Part shown: positions 8,236-17,791 of the stretch, one piece after another
Layout of the letters: every line of letters starts with the position of its first letter
Numbering within the stretch: position 1 is the stretch's first letter
DNA from: Vibrio stylophorae
GTDB lineage: Bacteria > Pseudomonadota > Gammaproteobacteria > Enterobacterales > Vibrionaceae
DNA length: 64,000 nucleotides
Assembly (NCBI RefSeq): GCF_921293875.1
Contig: NZ_CAKLDI010000001.1
Span: 2,109,915 to 2,173,914, forward strand
Direction: 5' to 3'
Position numbers and translations under genes: made by a program
The notes under the pieces: model-generated
Told to the model about the DNA's origin: nothing
The model's input: only the letters and a program-made list of their open reading frames with translations
Databases searched by the model: none

Positions 8236-9273
8236 CTAGGCGACGCCGTTAACATCCAGTCCAGCGTTCAACATGTTAATCATCGCTTCAACATGGATCA
8301 AAGCACACATTTTCTCTTTGACCATGCCGGCTAGCCAAGGTCGTTTTCCTTCCGACTCGCGCCAGCGCACATCTTCTTTTACGAGAGTTTCGGTGCCCAT
8401 CAGTTTATCACTGGCGAGCCCCCATTTGCTGTCACCCAGCATTACAATATATTGATAATCTTCACGATGTTGATCATCAGTGATCTTATCTGGCATCACC
8501 CAGCGGGCTGTATCTACCACGTCGAGCTGTTGCTCTCTTGAGGTTTGCAAACCCAAATACCATGCAGGGCGACCTAGAAGAATATTGGTTTCAGCGAGTC
8601 GGTGAATGCCCCCTAAATTGTTCAGCGGCACAGCAAAGGTGACGCCAGCAATCAGGAAGTAAAGCACCTGAAACTCATAACCTGTTTCAATATTATGCCA
8701 ATCAGAATCCAAGGCTTTTTCAGCCGGTGCAAGCTCAGTTGCGACCTCAGTGTCCACTGCGATATCAACCGCGGTTGTCTCTAAGGCTTCAACAACTGTT
8801 TCCGCTTTAGTTTCAACTTCAGTTTCAACGACAGTATCGACCAGCGTCTCAACAGCCACTTCAGGCTCAGCAAGTTGCACTTGCGTTGCGGCGTCGTGGG
8901 CCGCTTCTTCAACCAGCGCGGCTTGCCAATCAGGATCGAGCTGATCCGAGAGCGTCTCGGTCTCAACCTTGGTTTCTGTTTCAGTTTTAGTTTCTGTTTC
9001 AACTGCCACGGCAAGCTGTGGCACCGTCTCTGTCGAGACTTGGCTAAGCAGTCGTTGCAGCTGAATTTGCTTATCGCTTTCAAGCTCTACATAGGGCTTA
9101 GCGCTCGCACTGACCGCAGCGGGCTGAGGTTGAACGGCAAGTTGAACCTCAGGCGGCACTTCAGACTCGGTCGGCATCTCAAGTTGAGCCGGTACCTCAT
9201 CTTCTTCCAGCAGCGCCATGAAGTAATCATCAAGCGCCTGCTCACTATTTAAAGGTGCCCGATTAGTGCTCAT
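8236..9273 (-). CDS. parP: ParP, CheW-like polar array protein
   Basis: 345 residues. The N-terminus (NSEQALDDYFMALLEEDE) is followed by a long low-complexity region dominated by Val-Glu-Thr repeats (about 90-185). The C-terminal part (about 200-340) is a CheW-like domain (FQVLYFLIAGVTFAVPLNNLGG...). This is the ParP architecture: the N-terminal region binds ParC and the C-terminal AIF domain integrates with CheA and receptors to hold arrays at the cell pole. It overlaps the parC end by 11 nt, as in Vibrio. Confidence 0.9.
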   Translation of the reverse strand: MSTNRAPLNSEQALDDYFMALLEEDEVPAQLEMPTESEVPPEVQLAVQPQPAAVSASAKPYVELESDKQIQLQRLLSQVSTETVPQLAVAVETETKTETETKVETETLSDQLDPDWQAALVEEAAHDAATQVQLAEPEVAVETLVDTVVETEVETKAETVVEALETTAVDIAVDTEVATELAPAEKALDSDWHNIETGYEFQVLYFLIAGVTFAVPLNNLGGIHRLAETNILLGRPAWYLGLQTSREQQLDVVDTARWVMPDKITDDQHREDYQYIVMLGDSKWGLASDKLMGTETLVKEDVRWRESEGKRPWLAGMVKEKMCALIHVEAMINMLNAGLDVNGVA

Positions 9274-10042
9274 CTTGCTCTAAGCGCTCCAGATAATTCA
9301 GTAGTGTCTTATAGGCAAAAACGCCGCGACAGCCCTTGGCATAAAGTGATGGCGGCATGTTTTTCAAGCTCGCATCACGGAATTTAGTATCGATTGGAAT
9401 GGCGGAAGCCCACACCTGCTCTTGAAAACTCTGTTTTAAAGACTGCAAAGTTTCTAGAGAAGCGCGCGTTCGCTTGTCATACATGGTCGGCACAATACAG
9501 ACTTTAAAAGGCGCAGGACGCGATTTTTGCATGATTTGCAAAGTGCGCATCATTCGCTCCAAACCTTTCATCGCCAAAAATTCCGTTTGTACCGGAATCA
9601 AAATACGACGACTCGCCGCCAAGGCGTTGACCATCATCACCCCCAAAATAGGTGGGCAATCGATGAGCACGTAGTCATATTCATCTTCAATGGTGGCCAG
9701 TGCTTTTTTCAGCACCAGCCCCATACCGCCCTTGGTTCCCATGACACGGTCAAGGGTCGCCAAGGACATATGCGCAGGAATCAAATCAATGCGATCATAC
9801 TTGGTTTGAATGATCAGCTTTTGTACTGCGTCGCGTGTCACTTCTGGCACTTGAAACAGGTCAAACAGACTTAATTTCAGCTCATCACTTTCATAGTTGA
9901 AATAAGTGGTGAGCGATGCATGAGGATCAGTATCAACCAACAACACGCGCTTTTTGCGTTCACTTAAAAGCCCCGCCAAAGAGACGGTTGTGGTGGTTTT
10001 CCCTACCCCACCTTTTTGGTTCGCGACACTCCAAACGATCAC
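9263..10042 (-). CDS. parC: ParC, ParA-like ATPase for polar chemotaxis arrays
   Basis: 259 residues. The deviant Walker A KGGVGKTTT (10-18), ILIPVQTEFLAMKGLER and the Walker B-type DCPP show a ParA/MinD-type ATPase. Next to parP, cheA and cheB, this is ParC, which recruits arrays to the cell pole and gives both daughters one. It starts with GTG sharing a base with the cheB stop (TAGTG); AGGAA lies 7 nt upstream, supporting that start. A plasmid or chromosome ParA is unlikely given the context. Confidence 0.93.
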   Translation of the reverse strand: MIVWSVANQKGGVGKTTTTVSLAGLLSERKKRVLLVDTDPHASLTTYFNYESDELKLSLFDLFQVPEVTRDAVQKLIIQTKYDRIDLIPAHMSLATLDRVMGTKGGMGLVLKKALATIEDEYDYVLIDCPPILGVMMVNALAASRRILIPVQTEFLAMKGLERMMRTLQIMQKSRPAPFKVCIVPTMYDKRTRASLETLQSLKQSFQEQVWASAIPIDTKFRDASLKNMPPSLYAKGCRGVFAYKTLLNYLERLEQDEH

Positions 10043-11226
10043 TATGCGATTCCTAATTCAACTTTAATCCGTTCAGCGATGCGGTCGATGGGTAGGTCTT
10101 CTGTGGAAATACCTGCTTTTGCCACCGCCTGTGGCATACCATAAACCACACAGCTTTCCTCGTCCTGAGCCCAGATTGTGGCGCCCGCTTGCTTAAGCAT
10201 GCGTGCACCTTCGCGGCCATCGGCCCCCATCCCGGTCAGGATCATGGAGAGCACTTTATCACCAAAGACTTTGGCAGCAGAGCCAAAGGTGACGTCAACG
10301 CAGGGCTTGTAATTCATTTTGTCGCCGCCATCAAGAATTTTGAGGCGAGCGCTACCTGGGCGACCATCCAACATCATTTGCAAACCGCCTGGAGCCAAAT
10401 AAGCCACACCCGGACGAAGTAGATCGCCGTCCTGTGCTTCCTTGACTTCAATCTGGCATAGATTGTTCAAACGGCTAGCGAACGCATTGGTAAAGGTTCC
10501 CGGCATATGCTGAATCAGCACAATCGGCAGTGGGAAATTACGCGGTAAAAGCGTCAAAATTTTCTGCAATGCCACTGGACCACCGGTTGATGTACCAATG
10601 GCCACCAACTGATAGTTTTTACCCGTTGCACGAAAACGTGCTGGCGCCATGCTTGCAGCAGGGGCACGCATTGGCGCCGCTGTTTGCGTTGGCGCATGGG
10701 CTGTGGTGTGCGCGGTTGTATGCGCAGCACTTGCCGCTGGCGTGCTGGTGCGAAGCGGTGTACGCGCAGCAGGTGCTGGCGCAGCGGTATGCGCTTCAAC
10801 TGATGGGCGTACTGGGCGCATGCCCAGACGCTTGCGAGATAATTCCACCACGCGTTTTTGTAGCAAGCTGACGGCTTCTTCGCGATCGCGGGCGATGTCT
10901 TCAAACTTTTTCGGAATGAAGTCTAAAGCACCGGCATCCAAAGCATCTAAAGTTGCTTGCGCGCCTTCATGGGTCAGTGATGAAAACATCAAAATCGGCA
11001 CAGGGCGCTGCTTCATAATTTCGCGCACTGCGGTAATCCCATCCATCACTGGCATCTCGATGTCCATGGTAATGACATCAGGACGCAGTGAAAGCGCCTT
11101 TTCTACACCTTCTTTGCCATTGTTGGCGGTGTCGATCACCTCAAGGCGTGCATCTGCATTGAGGATCTCACTCACACGGCGGCGAAAAAAACTTGAATCG
11201 TCGACGACTAAAACCTTAATTGCCAT
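10042..11226 (-). CDS. cheB: CheB, receptor methylesterase/deamidase
   Basis: 394 residues. The N-terminal receiver domain has acidic pocket DD at 9-10 and phospho-acceptor Asp55 (ITMDIEMP). A long Ala/Thr/Pro-rich linker (about 145-200) follows. The C-terminal esterase domain carries GTSTGGP (Ser nucleophile), LIQHMP (His) and the late GMGADG (Asp), the catalytic triad. It removes methyl groups from receptors for adaptation. The linker is longer than in E. coli CheB (whole protein about 350 residues). Confidence 0.97.
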   Translation of the reverse strand: MAIKVLVVDDSSFFRRRVSEILNADARLEVIDTANNGKEGVEKALSLRPDVITMDIEMPVMDGITAVREIMKQRPVPILMFSSLTHEGAQATLDALDAGALDFIPKKFEDIARDREEAVSLLQKRVVELSRKRLGMRPVRPSVEAHTAAPAPAARTPLRTSTPAASAAHTTAHTTAHAPTQTAAPMRAPAASMAPARFRATGKNYQLVAIGTSTGGPVALQKILTLLPRNFPLPIVLIQHMPGTFTNAFASRLNNLCQIEVKEAQDGDLLRPGVAYLAPGGLQMMLDGRPGSARLKILDGGDKMNYKPCVDVTFGSAAKVFGDKVLSMILTGMGADGREGARMLKQAGATIWAQDEESCVVYGMPQAVAKAGISTEDLPIDRIAERIKVELGIA

Positions 11227-11248
11227 TGCGTCTTTTGACTCCTATTTT

Positions 11249-13468
11249 TTAGTGGGCGTAGCGCTTCAACAAGCTAGGAACGTCCAAAATCAAAGCGATA
11301 TGACCATCACTAGTGATGGTCGCCCCAGCCATACCTGGGGTTCCTTGGAGCAGGTTATCCAGTGGCTTAATCACCACCTCTTCCTGACCGATCAAGGAAT
11401 CGACCACAAAGCCGATACGTTGGTGACCGATTTGCACAATCACCACATGCCCTTGATCGCGGCTATGTTGACAACCTGATCTATCCAACCAATCTTGTAG
11501 ATAGAACAGTGGAATCGCCTTATCTCGCACAATAATGGTCAGTTGACCATCCACAGTGTTGGTTTTGGTTAAATCCAAATGGAAAATTTCGTTCACACTG
11601 GCCAAAGGCAGCGCAAATGGCTGTTGACCAATACCCACCATCAGCGTTGGCAAAATCGCCAAAGTCAGTGGCACTTTAATCGCAATAACGGTACCGCGAC
11701 CTAAACCTGAATCGATATTGATGGTGCCGTTCAACTGGCTAATGCCGGTTTTCACCACATCCATGCCAACGCCACGACCTGAGATATCTGAGATCTCTTT
11801 TTTAGTCGAAAAGCCCGGTGCAAAGATGAGATTGTAGGCTTCAGTGTCGCTTAAACGCGCCGCTGCATCGCTATCCATCAAGCCACGCTCAATCGCAATT
11901 GAGCGCAATTTATCTGGGTCCATACCGCCGCCATCATCAGAAATGGTCAGCAAGATGTGATCGCCTTCTTGTGACGCTGCAAGGGTCACCGTACCTTTAC
12001 GTGGTTTACCAGCTTTCTCACGGACATCTGGCATCTCGATGCCATGGTCAACGGAGTTGCGCACCAAGTGGACCAAAGGATCGGCCAAGGCCTCAACCAG
12101 GTTTTTATCCAAGTCGGTTTCTTCGCCGCGCAGTTCAAGACTGATCTCTTTATTCAAGCTACGCGCCAAATCACGAACCACGCGAGGGAAGCGGCCAAAC
12201 ACTTTTTTGATTGGCTGCATGCGGGTTTTCATCACCGCGCCTTGCAGATCAGCGGTCACCACATCTAGGTTGGCAACAGCTTTCGACATCTCTTCATCGT
12301 TGCTGTTCAGACCAAGGCTCACCAAGCGGTTGCGCACCAACACCAGCTCACCCACCATATTCATAATGGTATCGAGGGTTTGGGTATCCACACGCACAGT
12401 GGCTTCTGCTTGCGGTTTGGCTTTATCCGCTGCTTTTGCCGCAGGCGCTGCGGATGCAGCTGGTGCAGGCGTTGACGCAGGGACTGATTTCGCCGCTTCA
12501 ATTTTCTCAACCACAGCTTGCGCCGCAGCAAGGTTGGCAGAGGCCGGTTTGGTTGCTGCTTCTAACTCTTCTGCACTTGGGCCTTTACCCGCACCATGCA
12601 GTTCGTCCAGCAGCTTTTCAAACTCAGCATCGGTCATGATATCGCTATCGCCGCTGGCTGCGGGTGCTGCGGGTGCGACTGGCGCAGGTTCGCTGTGACC
12701 TGATGGGCCATTACCGGCACCATGCAGCTCATCAAGCAAACGTTCGAACTCATCATCAGTAATGTCACCGCTTTCGCTGATCACCGATGCTGCCGGCGCT
12801 GCAGGTGCAGCTGGCGCAGGTTCGCTATGAGCCGATGGGCCTTTACCGGCGCCATGGAGCTCATCCAATAGCTTTTCAAATTCGTCGTCAGTGATGTCAT
12901 CGACAGACTGGCCTGAAGTGATCTCTGCATGCGGCGCTGCTGAAGCGGCTGGCGCTTCAACATGAGTTTCAACGCTCGTTTCAACAACAGGCGCTGGCGC
13001 TTCGATGACAGGCTCAGGCTCGACAACAGGGGCTGGCGCACCGCCTCCCAACGCAGCTTCCGCTTGCTCTTGGGTCAGGCTGGCATCACTTAATTTGTGT
13101 AGCGCTTCTAGCAATTCAGCTGGCGCTGGCGACAGGGGTTCGCGCTGCTGCACCAATTCAAACATTGCATTGATGGTGTCTAGCGCTTGCAGAATCACAT
13201 CCATCAAGGTGGTTGTAACGCGGCGTTTGTCATTGCGCAGCAAGTCAAAGACGTTTTCTGCACCGTGACAAGCATCCACGAGCTCACCCAAGGAAAGAAA
13301 GCCTGCACCACCTTTTACGGTGTGGAAACCACGGAAAATTGCGTTTAGTAAATCGCGATCATCTGGACTTTGTTCAAGTTCCACCAGCTGCTCAGAAAGT
13401 TGCTCTAAGATTTCACCGGCTTCAATTAAAAAGTCCTGAAGAATATCTTCATCCACTTCGAAACTCAT
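11249..13468 (-). CDS. cheA: CheA, chemotaxis histidine kinase
   Basis: 739 residues. The P1 domain has phospho-His49 (FRGFHTVKGGAGF). A long linker replaces a classical P2 and holds three tandem copies of a 22-residue motif containing DEFEKLLDELHGAG (about 191-298), separated by Pro/Ala-rich spacers. After that come P3 dimerisation, the P4 ATPase with N-box (HLVRNSVDHGIE), G1 (DDGGGMD) and G2 (SGRGVGMDVVK), and the P5 CheW-like domain to the end. It phosphorylates CheY and CheB in response to receptors. It follows cheZ by 9 nt. Confidence 0.97.
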   Translation of the reverse strand: MSFEVDEDILQDFLIEAGEILEQLSEQLVELEQSPDDRDLLNAIFRGFHTVKGGAGFLSLGELVDACHGAENVFDLLRNDKRRVTTTLMDVILQALDTINAMFELVQQREPLSPAPAELLEALHKLSDASLTQEQAEAALGGGAPAPVVEPEPVIEAPAPVVETSVETHVEAPAASAAPHAEITSGQSVDDITDDEFEKLLDELHGAGKGPSAHSEPAPAAPAAPAASVISESGDITDDEFERLLDELHGAGNGPSGHSEPAPVAPAAPAASGDSDIMTDAEFEKLLDELHGAGKGPSAEELEAATKPASANLAAAQAVVEKIEAAKSVPASTPAPAASAAPAAKAADKAKPQAEATVRVDTQTLDTIMNMVGELVLVRNRLVSLGLNSNDEEMSKAVANLDVVTADLQGAVMKTRMQPIKKVFGRFPRVVRDLARSLNKEISLELRGEETDLDKNLVEALADPLVHLVRNSVDHGIEMPDVREKAGKPRKGTVTLAASQEGDHILLTISDDGGGMDPDKLRSIAIERGLMDSDAAARLSDTEAYNLIFAPGFSTKKEISDISGRGVGMDVVKTGISQLNGTINIDSGLGRGTVIAIKVPLTLAILPTLMVGIGQQPFALPLASVNEIFHLDLTKTNTVDGQLTIIVRDKAIPLFYLQDWLDRSGCQHSRDQGHVVIVQIGHQRIGFVVDSLIGQEEVVIKPLDNLLQGTPGMAGATITSDGHIALILDVPSLLKRYAH
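12575..12898 (-). repeat. Triplicated FliM/CheZ-like motif inside cheA
   Basis: Three in-frame copies of D-I-x-T-D-x-E-F-E-[KR]-L-L-D-E-L-H-G-A-G-x-G-P-S at CheA residues 191-212, 235-256 and 276-298, joined by spacers rich in Ala and Pro. The core resembles the N-terminus of FliM in this window (LTQDEIDALLHGV) and the C-terminus of CheZ (VDDLLSSLGF), both known CheY-binding peptides. Confidence 0.85.
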
Positions 13469-13477
13469 ACTATTCCC

Positions 13478-14191
13478 CTAGAACCCGAGACTTGATAGCA
13501 AGTCGTCGACATCATCCTGGCCATTGACCACATCCTGACGTTGATCCGGATGGATAATGGGCCCTTCTGCTTGCGCTGAGTCCACAGTGGGTTGCTCAAC
13601 CTGCTCAGGCTCAATACCAAAGGCTTTTAAAATCTCAACCAGCTGCTCTTCAACTTCATGAACCAAAACGATCACGCGGCGAATGGTTTGCCCCGTGAGA
13701 TCCTGAAAGTCCTGTGCCATCAAAATTTCAGTCAGTTGATGTTTCACTTCCCCGCTATCGCCCTCAATGTGCGTCAGCAGGTCTTCAACTTCGTGACATA
13801 GATTTTTAAATTCAGCTAGTTTTAAGTCGCCGCGCATCAGCTGATTCCAGCTAGGACGCACCTGACCAATGTGTTCCCCAAGTTGCTCTGCCATAGGAAG
13901 GCAGCGCTCAACGGCATCCATGGTACGGTTTGCCGCTTCTTCTGTTTTATCGATCACATAGGTCAAACGATCCCGAGCGTCTGGAATTTCATAGGTCGCC
14001 AAAGCGCCTAGTCTCGGATCAATTCGAAATTCAGCTAAAGAGTCATGAAGCTGACGCGTGATGCGCCCAACTTCGTGATAAATCGGCAGCGTACTTGCTT
14101 CAATAATTTCTCCAATCAATTGATTGGCTTGGCCCTGTTCACCCTGTTCTAACAAGGTAACTAGCTGTTGGGCCTGCTCGAGCGTTATCAT
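13478..14191 (-). CDS. cheZ: CheZ, CheY-P phosphatase
   Basis: 237 residues, long helical protein. The catalytic region MAQDFQDLTGQTIRR is present, with Asp164 and Gln168 matching E. coli Asp143 and Gln147. The C-terminus ends DDVDDLLSSLGF, the peptide that tethers CheY-P. It dephosphorylates CheY-P to shorten signals. It sits between cheY (37 nt) and cheA (9 nt). Confidence 0.96.
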   Translation of the reverse strand: MITLEQAQQLVTLLEQGEQGQANQLIGEIIEASTLPIYHEVGRITRQLHDSLAEFRIDPRLGALATYEIPDARDRLTYVIDKTEEAANRTMDAVERCLPMAEQLGEHIGQVRPSWNQLMRGDLKLAEFKNLCHEVEDLLTHIEGDSGEVKHQLTEILMAQDFQDLTGQTIRRVIVLVHEVEEQLVEILKAFGIEPEQVEQPTVDSAQAEGPIIHPDQRQDVVNGQDDVDDLLSSLGF

Positions 14192-14228
14192 TCGTTTTTC
14201 CTTCTTTCGCTCGTGACATCAACAGCGG

Positions 14229-14621
14229 TTACATACGCTCAAAAATTTTATCGAGCTTCTCTTTCAAGGTGGCTGCTGTAAATGGTTTCACGATATACCC
14301 GTTCACCCCGGCTTGCGCCGCTTCAATGATCTGTTCGCGTTTTGCTTCCGCGGTGATCATCAAGACAGGGAGATGTTTGAGGCTATCGTCAGCGCGAATA
14401 TGACGCAGCAGGTCGATGCCCTGCATGCCTGGCATATTCCAGTCGGTAACGACAAAATCAAATCCACCCTTGTTGAGCATAGGTAACGCTGTCAGGCCAT
14501 CATCCGCTTCATGGGTGTTGTTAAAACCCAAGTCACGAAGAAGGTTTTTGACGATACGACGCATTGTTGAGAAATCATCAACAATCAGGATTTTCATATT
14601 TTTATTCAAAGTTGCCTCCAC
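14229..14621 (-). CDS. cheY: CheY, motor response regulator
   Basis: 130 residues, single receiver domain. Acidic pair at 15-16 (IVDDF), phospho-acceptor Asp60 (VVTDWNMPG), Thr/Ser in MITAEA, and Lys in [10 protein letters not shown]. Phospho-CheY binds FliM and FliN to reverse the motor. I place the start at GTG 14621 because this N-terminal MEA...[12 protein letters not shown] extension matches Vibrio CheY. An ATG eight codons later is the alternative but lacks a ribosome-binding site. Confidence 0.96.
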   Translation of the reverse strand: MEATLNKNMKILIVDDFSTMRRIVKNLLRDLGFNNTHEADDGLTALPMLNKGGFDFVVTDWNMPGMQGIDLLRHIRADDSLKHLPVLMITAEAKREQIIEAAQAGVNGYIVKPFTAATLKEKLDKIFERM

Positions 14622-14639
14622 TGAGGTCTCGTTATTGCT

Positions 14640-15371
14640 TTAGTATTCATCGTCGCGCCAAGCCGATAGCTTGGCTCGTAGGCGTTGCATAGCTTGACTG
14701 TGAATCTGGCTTACACGAGATTCACTCACACCAAGCACAGCACCAATCTCTTTTAAGTTCAGTTCTTCGTCGTAGTACAGCGATAGAACCAAAGCTTCTC
14801 GCTCAGGTAGGGTCTTAATTGACTCGATCAAAGCCAATCGAAAACTCTCCTCAGCAACCCCGGCAAAGGGAATGTTCTCTTCTGACTGATCTTCATGATG
14901 GATGGCATCTTCCGATACCCCCAGATCTTCAATCCCCAACAGACGACCACAACTGACGTCGTTGAGCATTTGGTGATATTGACTCACCGAAACTTCTAGA
15001 TGTGCTGCAATTTCCACATCCGTTGGATCGCGGCCCAATTCATGCTCAAGCAGATTGATGGCCTGGCTGATCGCACGGCTATTGCGATGCACAGAACGCG
15101 GCACCCAATCGCCGCGACGAATTTCATCAAGCATGGCACCGCGAATACGAATGCCTGCAAATGTTTCAAAACTTGCGCCTTTGGTGGCGTCATAGTTTTG
15201 CTGCGCTTCAATCAAGCCAATCATCCCGGCTTGAATCAGGTCTTCGAGCAAAACGTTTGGTGGTAAGCGGCCAATTAAATGATGGGCAATTCGTTTCACC
15301 AAATCACGATGGCGCTCAATAAACGCATGCGGACTCTCCTTGACCTGATGATAGGTTGCCATTTTATTCAC
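14640..15371 (-). CDS. fliA: FliA, flagellar sigma-28 factor
   Basis: 243 residues. Region 2 contains LIQAGMIGLIEAQQNYD and FETFAGIRIRGAMLDEIRRGDWVPRS; region 4 ends with LKEIGAVLGVSESRVSQIHSQ (helix-turn-helix). It directs late flagellar transcription and is held by FlgM until the hook is finished. GTG at 15371 is chosen because GGGGGAG lies 7 nt upstream, although an ATG three codons later is also possible. The start overlaps the end of flhG. Its target-type promoters are seen at 41589 and 60429. Confidence 0.97.
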   Translation of the reverse strand: MNKMATYHQVKESPHAFIERHRDLVKRIAHHLIGRLPPNVLLEDLIQAGMIGLIEAQQNYDATKGASFETFAGIRIRGAMLDEIRRGDWVPRSVHRNSRAISQAINLLEHELGRDPTDVEIAAHLEVSVSQYHQMLNDVSCGRLLGIEDLGVSEDAIHHEDQSEENIPFAGVAEESFRLALIESIKTLPEREALVLSLYYDEELNLKEIGAVLGVSESRVSQIHSQAMQRLRAKLSAWRDDEY

Positions 15372-16257
15372 TCAGCCGCTCCCCCATCATCTCACTTTGT
15401 GGTCGCATCAATAGTTTCTCAACGAAAAACTCAAGATGCCCACTTGGATTCGACGGTACTGGCCAGGTGGCCGCTTTGGTCGCCAAGGAGTTCAAAGCCA
15501 AGGCGGCAGGTGAACGCGGCGCGGCGTCAACCACCAATTTTTGGCGCTTCACCGATTGGCGCACATTGTCGTCCAATGGAATACAAGCCACCAACTCTAG
15601 ATTGGCGGTCAAGAAGCGCTCAGTTACGCGAGTGAGCTTAGTAAATAGCTCACGTCCTTCGCGGTAGCTACGCACCATATTGGCCACCACTTTAAAGCGC
15701 GGCACTTGATACTCACGACTCAGTATTTTTATCAAAGCGTAAGCATCGGTAATAGACGTTGGTTCATCACAAACGACCACAATCACATCTTGCGCCGCTC
15801 GTGAGAAGCTGAGCACCATATCAGAGATACCCGCCGCTGTATCGACAATCATCACATCGACATGCTCTTCAAGCGAACTAAATGCGCGGATAAGACCGGC
15901 ATGTTGCGCTTCATTGAGCTCTGCCATGGAACGTGTGCCTGAGGCAGCCGGCACAATTTTGACGCCGTATGGGCCTTCAACAATGATGTCTTCCAGCTCG
16001 CAACGACCGGCAAGGACGTGCGATAGGTTCAAAGTCGAACGCAGACCCAACATCACATCGACGTTGGCCAAACCTAAGTCGGCATCAAAGACCATCACTT
16101 TTTTGCCCTGTTTGGCCATGGCAACGGCCATGTTTAGGCTGACGTTGGTTTTACCAACACCACCCTTGCCACCAGTCACAGTAATGACTTTGGTTGAGGT
16201 CGGCTGAGTTAAACGGCGGAGGCCGCTGGCTTGATCATGCATATTGGTTTCAATCAT
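15364..16257 (-). CDS. flhG: FlhG (FleN), MinD-like flagellar number regulator
   Basis: 297 residues from the ATG at 16257, which overlaps the flhF end by 8 nt and has GGCGGA upstream. A longer frame exists but lies within flhF. It shows DQASGLR (8-14), the DQAxxLR motif known to stimulate FlhF GTPase; deviant Walker A KGGVGKT (31-37); and a C-terminal amphipathic stretch (GHLEFFVEKLL). FlhG restrains the number of polar flagella and, in Vibrio and Pseudomonas, antagonises FlrA/FleQ. Confidence 0.95.
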   Translation of the reverse strand: MIETNMHDQASGLRRLTQPTSTKVITVTGGKGGVGKTNVSLNMAVAMAKQGKKVMVFDADLGLANVDVMLGLRSTLNLSHVLAGRCELEDIIVEGPYGVKIVPAASGTRSMAELNEAQHAGLIRAFSSLEEHVDVMIVDTAAGISDMVLSFSRAAQDVIVVVCDEPTSITDAYALIKILSREYQVPRFKVVANMVRSYREGRELFTKLTRVTERFLTANLELVACIPLDDNVRQSVKRQKLVVDAAPRSPAALALNSLATKAATWPVPSNPSGHLEFFVEKLLMRPQSEMMGERLSE

Positions 16258-17752
16258 AACTGTCCGCCACCGAGTAATCTGATGGGTCATTCCCCCAGAA
16301 ATGAGTCTGCTGTTCTAAATCATATTCGAGCAACTTTTCTGCTCGAGATACTAAATTCTGGCCTGTCGCAGGCTTAATATCTTCCGGTACACGCTGACCA
16401 TCGGCCAAATAGGCCACAGGGAGTGCATTGCGAATGGTGACGCAAAGCAGTTCACCCAAACTCAATGACTCATCCAACTTGGTCAAAACGCAGCCCGATA
16501 ATGGAATTCTGCGGAAATGATCAATGGTTTCTTGCAACACACGGCGCTGCGCGGTTGCGGGTAAAACCAAGAAGCTTTTGATCTTGGCACCACTGTTCAT
16601 CATTAATGTATCTAGTTGTTCTGAAAGACGAATATCACGCTGACCCATACCTGCGGTATCCACCAGAACTAAGCGTCGATGGCGCAATTGATACAATATA
16701 TCGGCCAGTTCATCCGCATCTTTAGCAACTTTTACGGTGCAACCCATGATTCGTCCATAGGTTGCCAATTGTTCGTGGGCACCAATCCGGTAAGTGTCTG
16801 TTGTCACTAGTGCCACTTCGTCAGGGCCATGCTCCATCGCTGCGCGTGCAGCCAGCTTTGCGATAGTGGTGGTTTTACCCACACCCGTTGGGCCAAGTAG
16901 CGCCACAACGCCGCCTGTTTCGATGATGCACTCATCCAAAGTAAGAATCTGATCCGACAGCATTTCCATCAGTGTCGGCCAGGCTTCATGTGGGGTCATG
17001 ACTTCTGGAATATAACTTGCGAGCTGGTCAGCCAACTCTTCAGACAATCCCATACGCTGCAAGCGTTTAATCAGCAGGGCGCGAAGTGGCTCTTTGCGCT
17101 CCACCTCTTGCCACATCAAACCAGACAACTGGTGTTCGAGCAGGCTTCGAATGGAAGCCATCTCTTGGCGCATGGTGGTCAGTTCATCAGGCTGCTGCTC
17201 ACGGCGACGCATTGGTGAGTCATCGTGACGTGCACGGCGCTCTTGACCACGGTTAAAGGTCTCTTGCGCTTTTTGATGACGCTGCTCTTTACTGCGCGTC
17301 AAATCATAACGGTCATCTTGCGCTTGGCGACGTGGCGCTGGCGCGCGACCGCCACCTTGCTGACGCTGCTGGCGTTCAAGCAAAGCCGCCAAAGAATCGG
17401 CTTCGGTTTCTTCATGGCGCGGGCTTGTTTGCTGCATCTGATCCAGCATCCCAGCAAAGCGGCTATTGCCATGGCTTGGTGCTGACTGTGATTGACGCAT
17501 CGAGCGCTGCGACAACTGAACTTGGTCGTCGAGCAATTTACGGCGCGCAGAGCTATAACCGCGATCAAGTTGCGCTTCAGCTTGCTGCTTTTGCACCGAT
17601 GGTGCAGCGGGTTCATTGTCCACTGCTGCAACAATTTCTACGCCGCCGGTCACACGCTTATTGGACATGATCACTGCATCTGGGCCGAGCTCTTCTTTCA
17701 CCTCAGCCAAGGCAGTGCGCATATCTTTGGCAAAAAATCGTTTTATTTTCAA
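16250..17752 (-). CDS. flhF: FlhF, SRP-type GTPase placing the polar flagellum
   Basis: 500 residues: basic N-terminus (MKIKRFFAKDMRTALAEVKEE), a Gln/Arg-rich low-complexity B region (about 60-190), then NG domain with P-loop GPTGVGKTTT, VTTDTYRIGAHEQL, DTAGM and TKLDES. It localises the polar flagellum and FliF. The start codon is TTG at 17752. The family N-terminus requires it, and AGGTAG lies about 8 nt upstream; the next ATG would remove nine conserved residues. It follows flhA by 39 nt. Confidence 0.95.
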   Translation of the reverse strand: MKIKRFFAKDMRTALAEVKEELGPDAVIMSNKRVTGGVEIVAAVDNEPAAPSVQKQQAEAQLDRGYSSARRKLLDDQVQLSQRSMRQSQSAPSHGNSRFAGMLDQMQQTSPRHEETEADSLAALLERQQRQQGGGRAPAPRRQAQDDRYDLTRSKEQRHQKAQETFNRGQERRARHDDSPMRRREQQPDELTTMRQEMASIRSLLEHQLSGLMWQEVERKEPLRALLIKRLQRMGLSEELADQLASYIPEVMTPHEAWPTLMEMLSDQILTLDECIIETGGVVALLGPTGVGKTTTIAKLAARAAMEHGPDEVALVTTDTYRIGAHEQLATYGRIMGCTVKVAKDADELADILYQLRHRRLVLVDTAGMGQRDIRLSEQLDTLMMNSGAKIKSFLVLPATAQRRVLQETIDHFRRIPLSGCVLTKLDESLSLGELLCVTIRNALPVAYLADGQRVPEDIKPATGQNLVSRAEKLLEYDLEQQTHFWGNDPSDYSVADSYD

Positions 17753-17791
17753 AGTGACTACCTAAGTGTTATGCCCATAAGAGCGCTCGTA

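Noticed and set aside
8750-9083. Long open frames on both strands opposite and within parP
   Set aside because: They arise from the repetitive Val-Glu-Thr codons; only the parP frame has a CheW-like domain.
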